Shown: positions 21,053-31,007, counted from the stretch's first letter. The stretch is 64,000 nucleotides of DNA from Paracoccus alkanivorans (GCF_003697785.1 NZ_QOKZ01000002.1:434001-498000), one strand, 5' to 3'. The notes: generated by a model not told the origin, from the letters alone. Program-made: numbers and translations.

Positions 21053-21880
21053 CTACAGGTAGTCGTCGATCCCCAGCAACTGGTTCATCGATTGCGAGGG
21101 CTCCGAACAGCCCGCATCTCCGATCACCCGCGCCGGCACCCCGGCCACGGTCTTGCAGGCGGGCACCTCGTGCAGCACCACCGACCCCGCCGCGATCCGC
21201 GAATGATGGCCGATATGGATATTGCCCAGCACCTTGGCGCCCGCGCCGATCATCACCCCGTCGCCGACCTTGGGATGGCGGTCGCCATCCTCCTTGCCGG
21301 TCCCGCCCAATGTAACCGAATGCAGCATCGACACGTCATTGCCCACCGTCGCGGTCTCGCCGATGACGATGGAATGGGCATGGTCGATCATCACCCCGGT
21401 GCCGATCCGCGCCGCCGGATGGATATCGACCCCGAAACATTCCGAGACGCGCATCTGCACGAAATAGGCCAGGTCCCGCCGCTCCTGGCGCCATAACCAA
21501 TGCGCCATGCGATAGGCCTGCAATGCCTGGTATCCCTTGAAGAACAGGATCGGCTGGATCAGCCGATGCGTCGCCGGATCGCGGTCATAGACCGCCAGCA
21601 GATCGGCCCGCGCCGCATCGCCCAGCCCGGGCGACGCGCGATGCGCCTCATCCGCGATCTCGCGCAGGATCTGCTCGCTCATCTCGCCCGAGGCCAGCTT
21701 CTGCGAAAAGCGATAGGCCAGCGCGGCCTCGAGGCTGCGGTGATGCAGCAGCCCGGAATGAATCACCGATCCCAGAAGCGGCTCGTCCTGAATCGCCCGG
21801 GAAGCTTCATCGCGAATCTGCGCCCAGACCGCGTCACGGTCCAAATCCAGAGGCGTCTTGCTGCCATTTTGCATATTCAT
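21053..21880 (-). CDS. cysE: Serine O-acetyltransferase
   Basis: 275 aa cytoplasmic enzyme making O-acetylserine for cysteine synthesis. N-terminal helical domain, then left-handed hexapeptide repeats (VDIHPAARIGTGVMIDHAHSIVIGE...) with DHAH and the catalytic-loop GGTGK; C-terminal tail ends LLGIDDYL, where the family's terminal Ile docks into cysteine synthase (here Leu is last). Start at ATG 21880 or 21874. cysE is known to adjoin the 3' end of the Rhodobacter capsulatus GTA cluster, and here the GTA remnant lies immediately upstream on the same strand. Confidence 0.95.
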   Translation of the reverse strand: MNMQNGSKTPLDLDRDAVWAQIRDEASRAIQDEPLLGSVIHSGLLHHRSLEAALAYRFSQKLASGEMSEQILREIADEAHRASPGLGDAARADLLAVYDRDPATHRLIQPILFFKGYQALQAYRMAHWLWRQERRDLAYFVQMRVSECFGVDIHPAARIGTGVMIDHAHSIVIGETATVGNDVSMLHSVTLGGTGKEDGDRHPKVGDGVMIGAGAKVLGNIHIGHHSRIAAGSVVLHEVPACKTVAGVPARVIGDAGCSEPSQSMNQLLGIDDYL

Positions 21881-21981
21881 CGAAAGGACTCGCTCGCCAA
21901 TTGCGTCAATCCCAGTCTTAGACCAATTCGGCCGCAGGGGAAAGCGCGAGCCGTCGCGCTTTCCCGAACGGAACCCCGGGA

Positions 21982-22691
21982 TCAGCCCTTCTGCACGGGC
22001 AGCCGCAACTCCCACCAATGCACCGCCAGCCGCACCCGCCCCCCGGCGAATGCGCCCCCTTCGGCGGTCATGACCAGCGGTGCGGGCGCGTAATAGCTGA
22101 AAGCCCGCGCGCCCAGGACCCTTTCTGGATGCCCAACCCGCTGCCGAAACGGTCCAGGGCACCCGCCGTTCCCAGCCTCCATTTGTTCAGGCTCCCGTGC
22201 AGCGGCTCGATCACCCGCGCCACCGCGCCCACCACCATCACGCCATCCGGGATGATCACCGGAGTCTCGAAGCTCGCACCGGCGTCCACCGAAACCTCCG
22301 CCTCGGCCATCCCGGCCCGCATCCCCGATCCATGCGCGCCAAGAGTCAATGCGCCGACAACCCAATCCGCCCCGTCATGGATTGCCTGCGCGCCACGGTC
22401 GGCCACGAATCCCCGCATCCCCACTGATGGCACCACGAAGACCCAACCGCCATTCGAGCCAATGGCGATCCGGCCCCCCTGCCCCGCCCAGGCACCTTCG
22501 GCCCCCGACGGCACGCCCCAGCACTGCCCGTCGATCACCGCCAGCGGCGGCACCCGTGCCGAAACGCTTTGCAGCACCAGGTTCACCATCCCGTCCAGCC
22601 GCATCAGCGCCTCGTTCACCGTCACATGTTTCTGCGCCTGCGCGGGCTGCAACAGCGGCATCTCCAGCCGCATCGTATCATTCGCCGTCAT
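21982..22691 (-). pseudogene. Frameshifted DUF2793 phage/GTA tail-associated protein
   Basis: The frame starting at ATG 22691 (MTANDTMRLEM; GGAGGG leader) gives a DUF2793 protein as far as GLGIQKGSWARG, then runs into LSAITRPHRWS and stops at 22068. The family's normal ending, SYYAPAPLVMTAEGGAFAGG then VRLAVHWWELRLP, is found in the next frame and stops at 21982. One missing G near 22110, in the run read as GCGGG on the minus strand, explains it. Either a real frameshift or a base-calling error in a homopolymer. The gene overlaps the upstream baseplate remnant by 14 nt. Confidence 0.85.
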
Positions 22692-24936
22692 TGATATCCC
22701 TCCTGACAAATGGCCCGGCCCCGAACTGTTCCGACAGTTGCGCGACCGCGACCGTGAATGCGCCTCCGGCAAGCGCCGCCGACCAGACACCCTCTGGCAC
22801 CCGGTATTCCGGGACCGGGACCTGAACCTGATGGATCACCTCGCCGCCCCGGCTCAGCCGCAGCAGATAGGCTTCCCGCGTCTCGCCCAGGGGCACCTCC
22901 GGCCCATCCCAGCCATCGCCATCCACCCGCGCCCGCCGGATCCAGCGGATCCGCCGCCCCTCGATCCGCAGATGGCAGGGCGCATAGGGACGCAGCCCGA
23001 TCCCCCTCGCCCCGGTCACGATCCCCCGGTAACTGGCGTCATCGGGCGCGCGCAGCGCCGGGCCGATCCGCCAGAACCGCTCCTGTCCGCGCGCCGAGGG
23101 CGGCAGTGCCACCTGCCGCACAGCCCCATCCATCAGCACCGCCAGAGACCCGGCGGGCCAGACAGAAGGCATCACCCCATCCGTCCCCGCCTGCCCGCGC
23201 AGACGGTCGCGGATCTCCCAGATCCCGTCGCCCACCGGCTCGGCCCGGGCGAATTGCAGCAATTCCCAACGCTCTGCCGATCCATCCCCGATCGCCAGCA
23301 GATTGGCCCCGGACCAAAGCGCCCGCCGCCCGACCGAGCGCAACTGGTCGCCCTTGATCCGCAATCGCAAGGGCGCACCCCGGTCGATCATCCCCGGACG
23401 GGCGCGCGCCAGCGGCGTCAATGTCCGCCCCATCACCGCCCGCCGTGTTAGGGTCAGGTTCAGGTCGAACCCGCCCTCCTCCTCGACCGACATATAGGCC
23501 GCGACCGATCCCGGCCAGGGATGCGCCGATACCGCGAGATATGGCGCATGCGGCGCCTCGTCCCCCCGCATCAGCGGCAGGTCCATAAAGACCGGCCAGA
23601 CTGGCAGGGGCGGCACATAGCGCCGGATCGCGGTTTCTTCGTCGGCCGCCCGCGCGGGCCGGTAGACCCCCGGATCGACCCGCACCGCCTCGACGCTGAT
23701 CGCCCCAGCCCGCTCGACCCGGTCGATCCGCCATGACTGCGCCTCCGCACCCTCCCGCGCCACACGCAGCACATCCCCCGGCCCCAGATCCGCACGCGAG
23801 GGCGGCAGGGCAAAACGTATCCTGTCGCGCGAGACCTCGGCCTCGGCCAGCCACCGCTCGGCAATCGCCCGCCCCTCGGCCCGTGTCAGCAGCATCGGGA
23901 ACTCGCTCCCGGCGGCATTGTCCCTTACGTCCCCGGGCAGGATCGCCTCCGCCGTCGCCACCGCGTAATCGCCGCCCGCCTCGACATGGGACAGCCGCAG
24001 CCGCCCCACTATCTCGGCATCCGGAGCCCGCGAGACCTCGATCCCGCTCAGCCCATCGGCTACAGCCAGATCATCCGGCCCGATCTCTCCCCTGGCCCGG
24101 CCATCCCGCATGACGAAACGCAGCACCCCGTCACGCTCCACCGCATCAAAGCCATGCGCCAGCATCAAGGGTTGCAGCGCCGCCCGCCCGGTCTCCTGCC
24201 CCTCCAGCCGATAGCCGTGCACGACACCCGACAATCCACTGGTGTCAAAAGCCCTCACCCCCGCCTCCCGGCAGATATCGCCCACGACCGAGGCCAACGG
24301 CACCGCCCCGGCCCGCCCGTTCAGCCAATGGCCCCGCTCCCATGCCGGACCATCGCTCCACAGGTCGCGGCGGGCGGGAAAGGCGGGATCGCGCCAATCG
24401 GAGAGTGGCATGTAATTGTCGATGCCGATGAAATCGATATTCCCGTCGGCCCAGAGCGGATCGAGATGAAAGAACAGCTCGCCCCCGCCCGGATGATGAC
24501 CAAAATATTCCGACCAGTCGGCGGCATAGCCCAGCCTGACCTCCGGCCCCAGCACGGCCCGCACATCCGCCGCCAGCCGCCGTAACGCCGCCACCGCCGG
24601 ATAACTGCCCCCGGCCCCGCGAATCCGCGTCATGCCCACCATTTCCGAGCCGATCAGGAAGCTGTCCACGCCCCCTGCCACGGCACAAAGATGCGCATAA
24701 TGCAGGACAAAGCGGCGATAGGACCATTCCTCCGGCCCGCGATATTCGATCCGCTCGCCATCGCGGATGAAATCGCCCGGCCCGGCCTGCCCGAAAAACG
24801 CCGCCACCTCGGCCTCCGCCGCCTTGCTCCCGTCCGGCGAGCTCTCGCGCCCCGCCGCCACCGATGTCGTGATCCGCCCCCGCCACGGCATGACCGGCTG
24901 TTCGGCACCCCCATAAGGATCGGCCAGCCCGTTAAC
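22678..24936 (-). pseudogene. 3' half of GTA gene 15-type baseplate multidomain protein (host specificity / glycoside-hydrolase-like)
   Basis: 737 aa are readable from the first internal Met at 24891, but homology begins upstream at NGLADPYGGAEQPVMPWRGR, a mid-protein segment; the complete family protein is about 1300 aa, so the N-terminal half is missing. The retained part includes the TIM-barrel-like domain (SEYFGHHPGGGELFFHLDPLW split across two motifs, FIGIDNYMPLSDWRDP) and the phage-tail-like C-terminal region. At 24934-24938 it is joined out of frame to the stub of the gene normally following the portal gene, so a deletion removed most of the head and tail genes. Confidence 0.88.
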
Positions 24937-25079
24937 CGCCGCTCCAAGCCCTCGATCATCGCCTCGATCCGCTCCAGCCGCTTCTCGACCGTGCCGAATT
25001 GCAGCGCCATGATCCGCTCCTGCGCCTCCAGCCGCGGATCCTGCCAGCCGGCCACCTGCGCGAAACGCGAATGCTCCAT
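24934..25079 (-). pseudogene. Stub of the GTA gene following the portal (head-formation-like protein)
   Basis: About 48 codons from ATG 25079: MEHSRFAQVAGWQDPRLEA then a coiled-coil-like stretch VEKRLERIEAMIEGLERRL. In intact GTA clusters the small gene after the portal encodes such a coiled coil plus one C-terminal membrane segment; here the membrane part is gone and the frame runs into baseplate-gene DNA. Starts 4 nt beyond the portal stop. Confidence 0.7.
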
Positions 25080-25083
25080 CGCC

Positions 25084-26193
25084 TCACCCCTCTCCCATCG
25101 GCGCCAGCCCCAGCAGCGCCCGCTTCTCGGCATCGCCTAGGAATGCCGCCTCGCCGATCCGCTTCCACTGCCGGTCCCGCTCCTCGGCCAGCGCCGGGAT
25201 CGCATCCGGATCGGGCCGCAGCAGAACCTCCGCCCCCAGATGCTCCGACAGGAACCACGCGACCGAGGCCGCCACCCGCGCCGCCAGCGGCAAAACCGTC
25301 AGCCGGTAGAATGCCCGATGCGCCTCGGCGTAATTGGCATAGGTCGCATCCCCCGGTATCCCCAGCAGCATCGGAGGCACGCCAAAGGCCAGCGCGATCT
25401 CGCGCGCCGCCGCCATCTTGGTCTGGTGGAACTCCATGTCCGAGGGGCTGAACCCCATCTGCTTCCAGTCCAGCCCGCCCTCCAGCAGCATCGGGCGCCC
25501 GGCATTGCGCGCGCCCTGGTGGTTCATCTCGATCTCGCCCACCAGCCGGTCATATTGCTCAGGGCTCAGCACCCCCTGCCCGTCCGCCCCCTTGTAGACG
25601 ATCGCCCCCGAAGGCCGCGCCGCGTTGTCCAGCAGCGCCTTGGACCACGCGCTGGCGCTGTTATGCACATCCAGCGCCACCGCCGCCGCCTGCATGGGCG
25701 ACAGCCCGTAATGATCGTCCAGCGGATGAAAGCTCTTGATATGGCAGACCGGATCGGGAGAGCCCGTCATGTCGAACCGATGCCTGCGCCCGCCCACCGC
25801 ATATTCGAACGCGACCGGCCAGCCATCCGCCCCCGGAACGATGCTCATCCGGTCCGAGCGCAGCACATGCAGCTCCTCCGGCAAACCGTCGCCGCGCAGC
25901 CCCACCGCCTCGACATAGCCGTTCCCCGACAGCAGGATCTGCCCGAACAGCGCCTCGAACAGCTCGGCCCGCCCCTGCCCCGGATTGGGCCGCCGCAGCA
26001 ATTCCAGCATCGGATGCACCTCAAAGCGCCGCTCCCGGTCCTCGCAGATCAACGGCACCGCGGCCGCCGCCTCGGCGATCACCTCTTCGGGATCGGTCGC
26101 GGAACAAGGTTCCGCCTGCTCCTCACGCGCCCCAACGGGCCTGGGGGCCGATGCGTCAATGCGCCCGGCCCCGTCCTGATTGTTGTCCTTCAT
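25084..26193 (-). CDS. GTA/HK97-type portal protein with replaced N-terminus
   Basis: 369 aa from ATG 26193 (the open frame can extend to 26253, but that start falls inside a terminator loop). From IAEAAAAVPLICEDRE onward it is an ordinary Rhodobacter-GTA portal: ILLSGNGYVEAVG, ELHVLRSDRMSIVPGADG, VCHIKSFHPLDDHYGLSPMQ, DNAARPSGAIVYKG, FGVPPMLLGIPGDATYANY. The usual first 55-60 residues, including SLTRxGFxGNPxGYRAV, are absent and replaced by a low-complexity stretch, so a second deletion junction lies near 26079. The portal is the DNA channel of the head; without capsid and terminase neighbours this copy cannot act alone. Confidence 0.85.
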   Translation of the reverse strand: MKDNNQDGAGRIDASAPRPVGAREEQAEPCSATDPEEVIAEAAAAVPLICEDRERRFEVHPMLELLRRPNPGQGRAELFEALFGQILLSGNGYVEAVGLRGDGLPEELHVLRSDRMSIVPGADGWPVAFEYAVGGRRHRFDMTGSPDPVCHIKSFHPLDDHYGLSPMQAAAVALDVHNSASAWSKALLDNAARPSGAIVYKGADGQGVLSPEQYDRLVGEIEMNHQGARNAGRPMLLEGGLDWKQMGFSPSDMEFHQTKMAAAREIALAFGVPPMLLGIPGDATYANYAEAHRAFYRLTVLPLAARVAASVAWFLSEHLGAEVLLRPDPDAIPALAEERDRQWKRIGEAAFLGDAEKRALLGLAPMGEG

Positions 26194-26291
26194 GCAATCC
26201 GCCTCGCGCTCCGTGTCCTGTCCGCACGGGCCGAGAAATGAAAAAGCGGCCAAAGGTCCAACCCCGGCCGCTCGCCCATTTCTCCCAGCAT
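26190..26291 (-). other. Short leader-like ORF overlapping the portal start
   Basis: A 33-codon frame from ATG 26291 (MLGEMGERPGLDLWPLFHFS...) stops at 26190, its TGA overlapping the portal ATG (ATGA). The peptide has a W-P-L-F-H-F cluster that coincides with the terminator hairpin. A TTGACT (26321-26326) with TAGAAA 17 nt on lies upstream. Whether it is translated is unknown; it may be the tail of a deleted gene. Confidence 0.3.
26241..26272 (-). terminator. Intrinsic terminator or attenuator just upstream of the portal remnant
   Basis: Minus strand: stem AGCGGCC / GGCCGCT (26266-26272, 26245-26251) followed by TTTTTC. It lies 48 bp before the portal ATG, so most transcripts from upstream would stop before the GTA remnant. 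Confidence 0.65.
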
Positions 26292-26586
26292 GCGATATTT
26301 CTACCTTAAGGCGTTTTCAAAGTCAATAACAAAACCCTCGATTGCATCCTGAAACCTGCCTAAATCGTGACAAAACAATTGCCTGTCCGTTGCGTCGCCC
26401 TGATCGAACGCGGCGATGCAACGGGGCTGACACGCAACGCGGACCCGCCGGATGGATCGCAGAAAGGCAAATTTCCCGGACCTTCGGGAATCGCCTGTAA
26501 CGGATCGTTCACCACAAGCGTATCGGGAAACAGCCGCCCCGAAAAACCGGCGGGTCTTTGACATTGTAATTGAACTGGACAAACCC

Positions 26587-27063
26587 ATGACCGAACAGCA
26601 GACGGACTCGCATATCTACACCATGCTCGCGGCAGGCGCGCTTGCCACGCTCGCCTTCGATTCATACGGTCAGGCGATCAGCCCGCTGATCGGCATGTCG
26701 AAACTGGCACCGGTGCCATTGGCCACCCAGACCATCCAGGTCCTGACCGGCCTCAGGTCACCGGAACTGGGCTACCTGCTGCATGTCGTCACCGGCCTGC
26801 TCTTTTATCCGCTCGGCTGGTATCTGATCGCCCGGCCCGTCCAGCAAAGGATCATGCCCGCCCTGCCCTGGATCATGACGGCGCTGGTCTATGGCGTTGT
26901 GCTGTGGATCTTCGCGCTCTATGTCATGGCGCATCTGGTCGCGGGCAACCCGCCTTTCCTGGGCTTTACCGGCATCACATGGGTCGCCCTGATCGGCCAT
27001 GTCCTCTTCGCAATAGTCGCCGCCTGGATCATGGAGACGCGGCAGGCGGTCCTGATCCGTTAA
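26587..27063 (+). CDS. Uncharacterised four-helix membrane protein
   Basis: 158 aa from ATG 26587 with four hydrophobic segments (about 12-30, 65-90, 98-120, 132-150) and the conserved-looking GLLFYPLGWYLIARP and GNPPFLGFTGITWVALIGH. It resembles small DUF6789-like inner-membrane proteins, but I cannot assign the family firmly. About 295 bp separate its ATG from the leader-like ORF of the portal on the other strand; the part nearest the portal holds a possible minus-strand promoter (TTGACT, 26321-26326), the rest shows no gene I can support. It converges with pyrF, whose stop lies 40 bp away. Confidence 0.7.
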   Translation: MTEQQTDSHIYTMLAAGALATLAFDSYGQAISPLIGMSKLAPVPLATQTIQVLTGLRSPELGYLLHVVTGLLFYPLGWYLIARPVQQRIMPALPWIMTALVYGVVLWIFALYVMAHLVAGNPPFLGFTGITWVALIGHVLFAIVAAWIMETRQAVLIR

Positions 27064-27103
27064 GGCAAGGCTCCCGGTATCCGCCCGGCACGGAAGGATC
27101 GCG

Positions 27104-27811
27104 CTACAGGTTCGGGCGCTGTGCCTGTGGCGATGCCATCTCGGCCAGTATGGCCTGTGCGGCGGCGCGCGGATCCCCGGCCTTCCAGATAGGGCGGCCG
27201 ACGACGATGTGATCGGCACCGGCTGCAATGGCGCTGGCCGGCGTCTCCACCCGCTTCTGATCCCCCAGATCGCTGCCCGCGGGGCGCACGCCCGGCGTGA
27301 CGATCAGCTTCGACCCCGGCAAGGCACGGATCGCCGCCGCCTCGCGGGGCGAGCAGATGATGCCATCGGCCCCGGCCTCGAAGGCGCGGGCGGCGCGTTC
27401 CACGGTGATCTCGTGCAACTCGCCGGGCCGGATCATCGCGGCATCCAGGTCGGCGCGCTCCAGCGAGGTCAGGATTGTGACGCCAAGGATTTTCAGCCCG
27501 CTGTCCCCCGCCCCCTCCTTCGCGGCGCGGATGACATTGGGATCGCCATGCACGGTCAGGAAATCCAGCTCAAACCGGGCCAGCCCGCGCACCGCCGCCT
27601 CGACCGTCGCGCCGATATCGAACAGCTTCATGTCAAGGAAAATGCGCTTGCCATGTTCCTGTTTCAGTTCGTTGGCCAGCGCCAGCCCGCCGCCTGTCAG
27701 CATCCCCAGCCCGATCTTGTAGAAGCCGACGGAATCGCCCAGCTTCCCGGCCAGTTCCAGTCCCGCCACCGCATCCGGCACATCCAGCGCCACGATCAGC
27801 CGGTCATCCAT
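27104..27811 (-). CDS. pyrF: Orotidine-5'-phosphate decarboxylase
   Basis: 235 aa, last step of UMP synthesis. Catalytic block FLDMKLFDIGATVEAAV (the D-K-x-x-D set), LTVHGDP, TPGVRP and VVGRPIW phosphate loop are present. Start MDDRLIVALD at 27811 has AAAAGGGG at good spacing; MQMDD (27817) is two codons longer. Divergent from clpB, the 160-bp gap carrying the clpB heat-shock promoter. Confidence 0.96.
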   Translation of the reverse strand: MDDRLIVALDVPDAVAGLELAGKLGDSVGFYKIGLGMLTGGGLALANELKQEHGKRIFLDMKLFDIGATVEAAVRGLARFELDFLTVHGDPNVIRAAKEGAGDSGLKILGVTILTSLERADLDAAMIRPGELHEITVERAARAFEAGADGIICSPREAAAIRALPGSKLIVTPGVRPAGSDLGDQKRVETPASAIAAGADHIVVGRPIWKAGDPRAAAQAILAEMASPQAQRPNL

Positions 27812-27863
27812 CTGCATCCCCTTTTGCCGCGAAATCGCGGTGTTATGGCACAGGTTGTCGCGG

Positions 27864-27891
27864 CTTGAAAGCGGCGTGAAACATCCCATCT
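27864..27891 (+). promoter_or_regulatory. Sigma-32 (RpoH)-type promoter of clpB
   Basis: CTTGAA at 27864-27869, 15-nt spacer, CCCATCT at 27885-27891: an essentially consensus heat-shock promoter, about 80 bp before the clpB ATG. Agrees with ClpB being an RpoH target in proteobacteria. Confidence 0.85.
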
Positions 27892-27970
27892 GTTACCCGA
27901 AGACCCGAACCGGGACGTGCCTCTACAGGGCGTCTGCCAACTCGGGGGCTAACAAAAGGAGAAATTGCCG

Positions 27971-30610
27971 ATGAACATGGAAAAGTTCACGGAACGGTCG
28001 CGCGGATTCCTGCAAGCCGCCCAGACCATCGCGATCCGCGAGGAAAACCAGCGGGTCGTTCCCGAGCATTTGCTGAAAGCATTGATGGATGACGATCAGG
28101 GGCTGGCCTCCAACCTGATCAACCGCGCGGGCGGAGATGCAAGCCGCGTGGCCGAGGCCGTCGATCAGGCGGTCGCCAGGCTGCCAAAGGTTTCGGGCGC
28201 GGACGGGCAGGTCTATGTGGACCCCTCCATGGTCCGCGTGCTGGACGAGGCCGAGAAGATCGCGAAAAAGGCAGGCGACAGGTTCGTGCCGGCCGAGCGT
28301 ATCCTGATGGCGCTGGCGATGGTGAACACCCGCGCGCGCGACACATTGGAGGCGGGCGCGGTGACGGCGCAAAAGCTGAACTCCGCGATCAACGATCTGC
28401 GCAAGGGACGCACCGCCGACTCGGCCTCCGCCGAGGACGGCTACGATGCGCTCAAGAAATATGCCCGCGACCTGACCGAAGCCGCCGAACAGGGCAAGAT
28501 CGACCCGATCATCGGCCGCGACGAGGAAATCCGCCGCGCCATGCAGGTGCTGAGCCGCCGCACCAAGAACAACCCGGTGCTGATCGGCGAGCCCGGCGTC
28601 GGCAAGACCGCCATCGCAGAGGGGCTGGCGCTGCGGATCATCGATGGCGACGTGCCGGAATCCCTACGCGACAAGCGGCTGATGGCGCTGGACATGGGCG
28701 CGCTGATCGCGGGCAGCAAGTATCGCGGCGAATTCGAGGAACGGCTGAAGGCGATCCTGAAGGAGATCGAGGCCGCCGCGGGCGAGATCGTGCTGTTCAT
28801 CGACGAGTTGCATACGCTGGTCGGCGCCGGCAAGACCGATGGCGCCATGGATGCGGCCAACCTGATCAAACCGGCGCTTGCGCGGGGCGAGCTGCATTGC
28901 GTGGGCGCCACGACGCTGGACGAATACCGCAAGTATATCGAGAAGGACGCCGCCCTTGCCCGCCGCTTCCAGCCGGTGATGGTCGAAGAGCCGACCGTCG
29001 AGGATACGATCAGCATCCTGCGCGGCATCAAGGAGAAATACGAACTTCACCACGGCGTGCGGATCTCGGACGCGGCGCTGGTCGCGGCTGCGCAATTGTC
29101 CAACCGCTACATCACCGACCGCTTCCTGCCGGACAAGGCCATCGACCTGATGGACGAGGCCGCCAGCCGGCTGCGGATGGAGGTGGACAGCAAGCCCGAG
29201 GAACTCGACGCGCTGGACCGGCAGATCCTGCAGATGCAGATCGAGGCCGAGGCACTTCGACGCGAGGACGACAGCGCCTCGCGCGACCGGCTGGAGCGGC
29301 TGGAAAAGGACCTGTCGGATCTGCAGGAGCGCAGCGCCGAAATGACTGCCCGCTGGCAGGCCGAACGCGACAAGCTGGAAGGCGCAAGGGGGCTGAAGGA
29401 ACAGCTTGACCGGGCGCGGGCAGAGCTGGAGCAGGCCAAGCGCGAGGGCAACCTGGCCCGCGCGGGAGAACTGTCCTATGGCATCATCCCGGGCCTCGAA
29501 AAGCAATTGGCCTCAACCGAAACCGAAGAGGCCAACGGCCCGATGGTCGAGGAGGCCGTCCGCCCCGAGCAGATCGCCGAGGTGGTCGAACGCTGGACCG
29601 GCATTCCGACGGCGAGGATGCTGGAGGGCGAGCGCGAGAAGCTCTTGAAGATGGAAGACGTGCTGACCGGCCGCGTGATCGGCCAGTCAGAGGCGGTGAT
29701 CGCCGTGTCCAACGCCGTGCGCCGTGCGCGCGCCGGGCTGAATGACGAGAACCGGCCGCTTGGCAGCTTCCTGTTCCTCGGCCCGACCGGCGTCGGCAAG
29801 ACCGAACTGACCAAGGCGCTGGCCGATTACATGTTCGACGACGACCAGGCGATGGTCCGCATCGACATGTCGGAATTCATGGAGAAACATTCCGTGGCCC
29901 GGCTGATCGGCGCGCCTCCGGGCTATGTCGGCTATGACGAGGGCGGCGTGCTGACCGAGGCGGTGCGGCGCAGGCCCTATCAGGTGATCCTGTTCGACGA
30001 GGTCGAGAAGGCGCATCCCGATGTCTTCAACGTGCTGTTGCAGGTGCTGGACGACGGCAAGCTGACCGATGGCCAGGGCCGGACGGTGGATTTCAAGCAG
30101 ACGCTGATCATCCTGACCTCCAACCTTGGTTCGCAGGCGCTGTCGACGCTGCCGGAAGAGGCCGATTCCACCGATGCCCGGACACAGGTGATGGAGGCGG
30201 TGCGGTCGCATTTCCGCCCCGAATTCCTGAACCGGCTGGACGAGATCATCATCTTCCGCCGCCTGACGCGCGGGAACATGGATGGCATCGTCAAGATCCA
30301 GCTCGCGCGGCTGGAGGCCCGTCTGGCCGACCGCAAGATCACGCTGGAACTGGATGACGAGGCGCGCAAATGGCTGGCCGATCAGGGCTATGACCCGGTC
30401 TTCGGCGCCCGCCCACTCAAGCGGGTGATCCAGCGCGCCCTGCAGGATCCGCTGGCCGAATTGCTGCTGTCGGGCGAGGTGCTGGACGGCCAGACCGTGC
30501 ATGTCACCGCAAATGACGACGGTCTGCTGGTCGGCAACCGCATCGGACGCGCCGGGCACAAGCTGGGCGCGGTCGGCGAAGGGCCTAAACCCGAGGCGAC
30601 ACTGCACTGA
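27971..30610 (+). CDS. clpB: ATP-dependent disaggregase ClpB
   Basis: 879 aa Hsp104/ClpB chaperone that, with DnaK, threads aggregated proteins. Order: N domain (1-145), AAA1 with [15 protein letters not shown] (about 205), coiled middle domain (about 405-530; [15 protein letters not shown]), AAA2 with [19 protein letters not shown] (about 603), C-terminal arm. Start ATG 27971, 8 nt after AAAGGAG; a TTG two codons earlier is less likely. Single gene under the sigma-32-like promoter; followed by repeats B2 and A2 and a terminator. Confidence 0.98.
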   Translation: MNMEKFTERSRGFLQAAQTIAIREENQRVVPEHLLKALMDDDQGLASNLINRAGGDASRVAEAVDQAVARLPKVSGADGQVYVDPSMVRVLDEAEKIAKKAGDRFVPAERILMALAMVNTRARDTLEAGAVTAQKLNSAINDLRKGRTADSASAEDGYDALKKYARDLTEAAEQGKIDPIIGRDEEIRRAMQVLSRRTKNNPVLIGEPGVGKTAIAEGLALRIIDGDVPESLRDKRLMALDMGALIAGSKYRGEFEERLKAILKEIEAAAGEIVLFIDELHTLVGAGKTDGAMDAANLIKPALARGELHCVGATTLDEYRKYIEKDAALARRFQPVMVEEPTVEDTISILRGIKEKYELHHGVRISDAALVAAAQLSNRYITDRFLPDKAIDLMDEAASRLRMEVDSKPEELDALDRQILQMQIEAEALRREDDSASRDRLERLEKDLSDLQERSAEMTARWQAERDKLEGARGLKEQLDRARAELEQAKREGNLARAGELSYGIIPGLEKQLASTETEEANGPMVEEAVRPEQIAEVVERWTGIPTARMLEGEREKLLKMEDVLTGRVIGQSEAVIAVSNAVRRARAGLNDENRPLGSFLFLGPTGVGKTELTKALADYMFDDDQAMVRIDMSEFMEKHSVARLIGAPPGYVGYDEGGVLTEAVRRRPYQVILFDEVEKAHPDVFNVLLQVLDDGKLTDGQGRTVDFKQTLIILTSNLGSQALSTLPEEADSTDARTQVMEAVRSHFRPEFLNRLDEIIIFRRLTRGNMDGIVKIQLARLEARLADRKITLELDDEARKWLADQGYDPVFGARPLKRVIQRALQDPLAELLLSGEVLDGQTVHVTANDDGLLVGNRIGRAGHKLGAVGEGPKPEATLH

Positions 30611-30624
30611 CGACAGGCTGCACC

Positions 30625-30780
30625 AGAGCCGTTTGCGCTTGTTCGTTCCCCCGGCTTCCTTCTTCTTCATACAAGTATCCCGGGGGAATCCGGCCCGGAT
30701 GGGCCGGATAGGGGCAGCGCCCCCGGCCATCGCGGGATGCAGTTCGCGGCCGATCCCGATCAACTGCAAACTGCACTACA
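30625..30780 (+). repeat. Dispersed repeat family B, copy 2 (about 150 bp with terminal inverted repeats)
   Basis: Core TTCTTCTTCATACAAGTATC then GGGGGAATCCGGCCCGGATG; right end CGATCAACTGCAAACTGCA, left end a diverged inverse (GAGCCGTTTGCGCTTGTTC). Matches the elements at 43625-43779 and 56681-56836. It abuts repeat A2 downstream of clpB. Length and ends are like a MITE or large palindrome; no ORF. Confidence 0.7.
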
Positions 30781-30925
30781 TCGTTTCGGTTTTTCGTTGA
30801 AACACCGAAACGATGTAAACTTTTGTTTTTACGCATTTCCGGACGCATTGAGGCAGGATCGAAAAACAGTTCGGGGGACTGTTTTTCTGCCGAAACGGTA
30901 TCCACTTTTGCTGAAAATGCTTTAG
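30777..30925 (-). repeat. Dispersed repeat family A, copy 2 (long form)
   Basis: Reverse orientation of copy A1: palindrome CATCGTTTCGGT...ACCGAAACGATG, then ACGCATTTCCGGAC and finally CTGAAAATGCTTTA. Unlike the others it carries an extra 35-40 bp containing a small hairpin AAAAACAGT...ACTGTTTTT. Confidence 0.7.
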
Positions 30926-30936
30926 ACGACACAAGG

Positions 30937-30968
30937 AAAGGCCCCGGCGAAACCGCCGGGGCCTTTTT
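30937..30968. terminator. Strong hairpin terminator between convergent clpB and hemY
   Basis: 13-bp perfect stem AAAGGCCCCGGCG / CGCCGGGGCCTTT (30937-30949, 30954-30966) with an AAAC loop, followed on the plus strand by T5. On the minus strand the stem is followed by TTTCC. Likely serves both genes, best for clpB. Confidence 0.85.
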
Positions 30969-31007
30969 CACGATGGGGCGGGCATCCGGTCCCGGCCCGC
31001 GATCCTT

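Noticed and set aside
26301..26588. 95-codon minus-strand ORF upstream of the portal remnant
   Set aside because: No leader, basic composition without motif, and it crosses the likely promoter of the plus-strand membrane gene.
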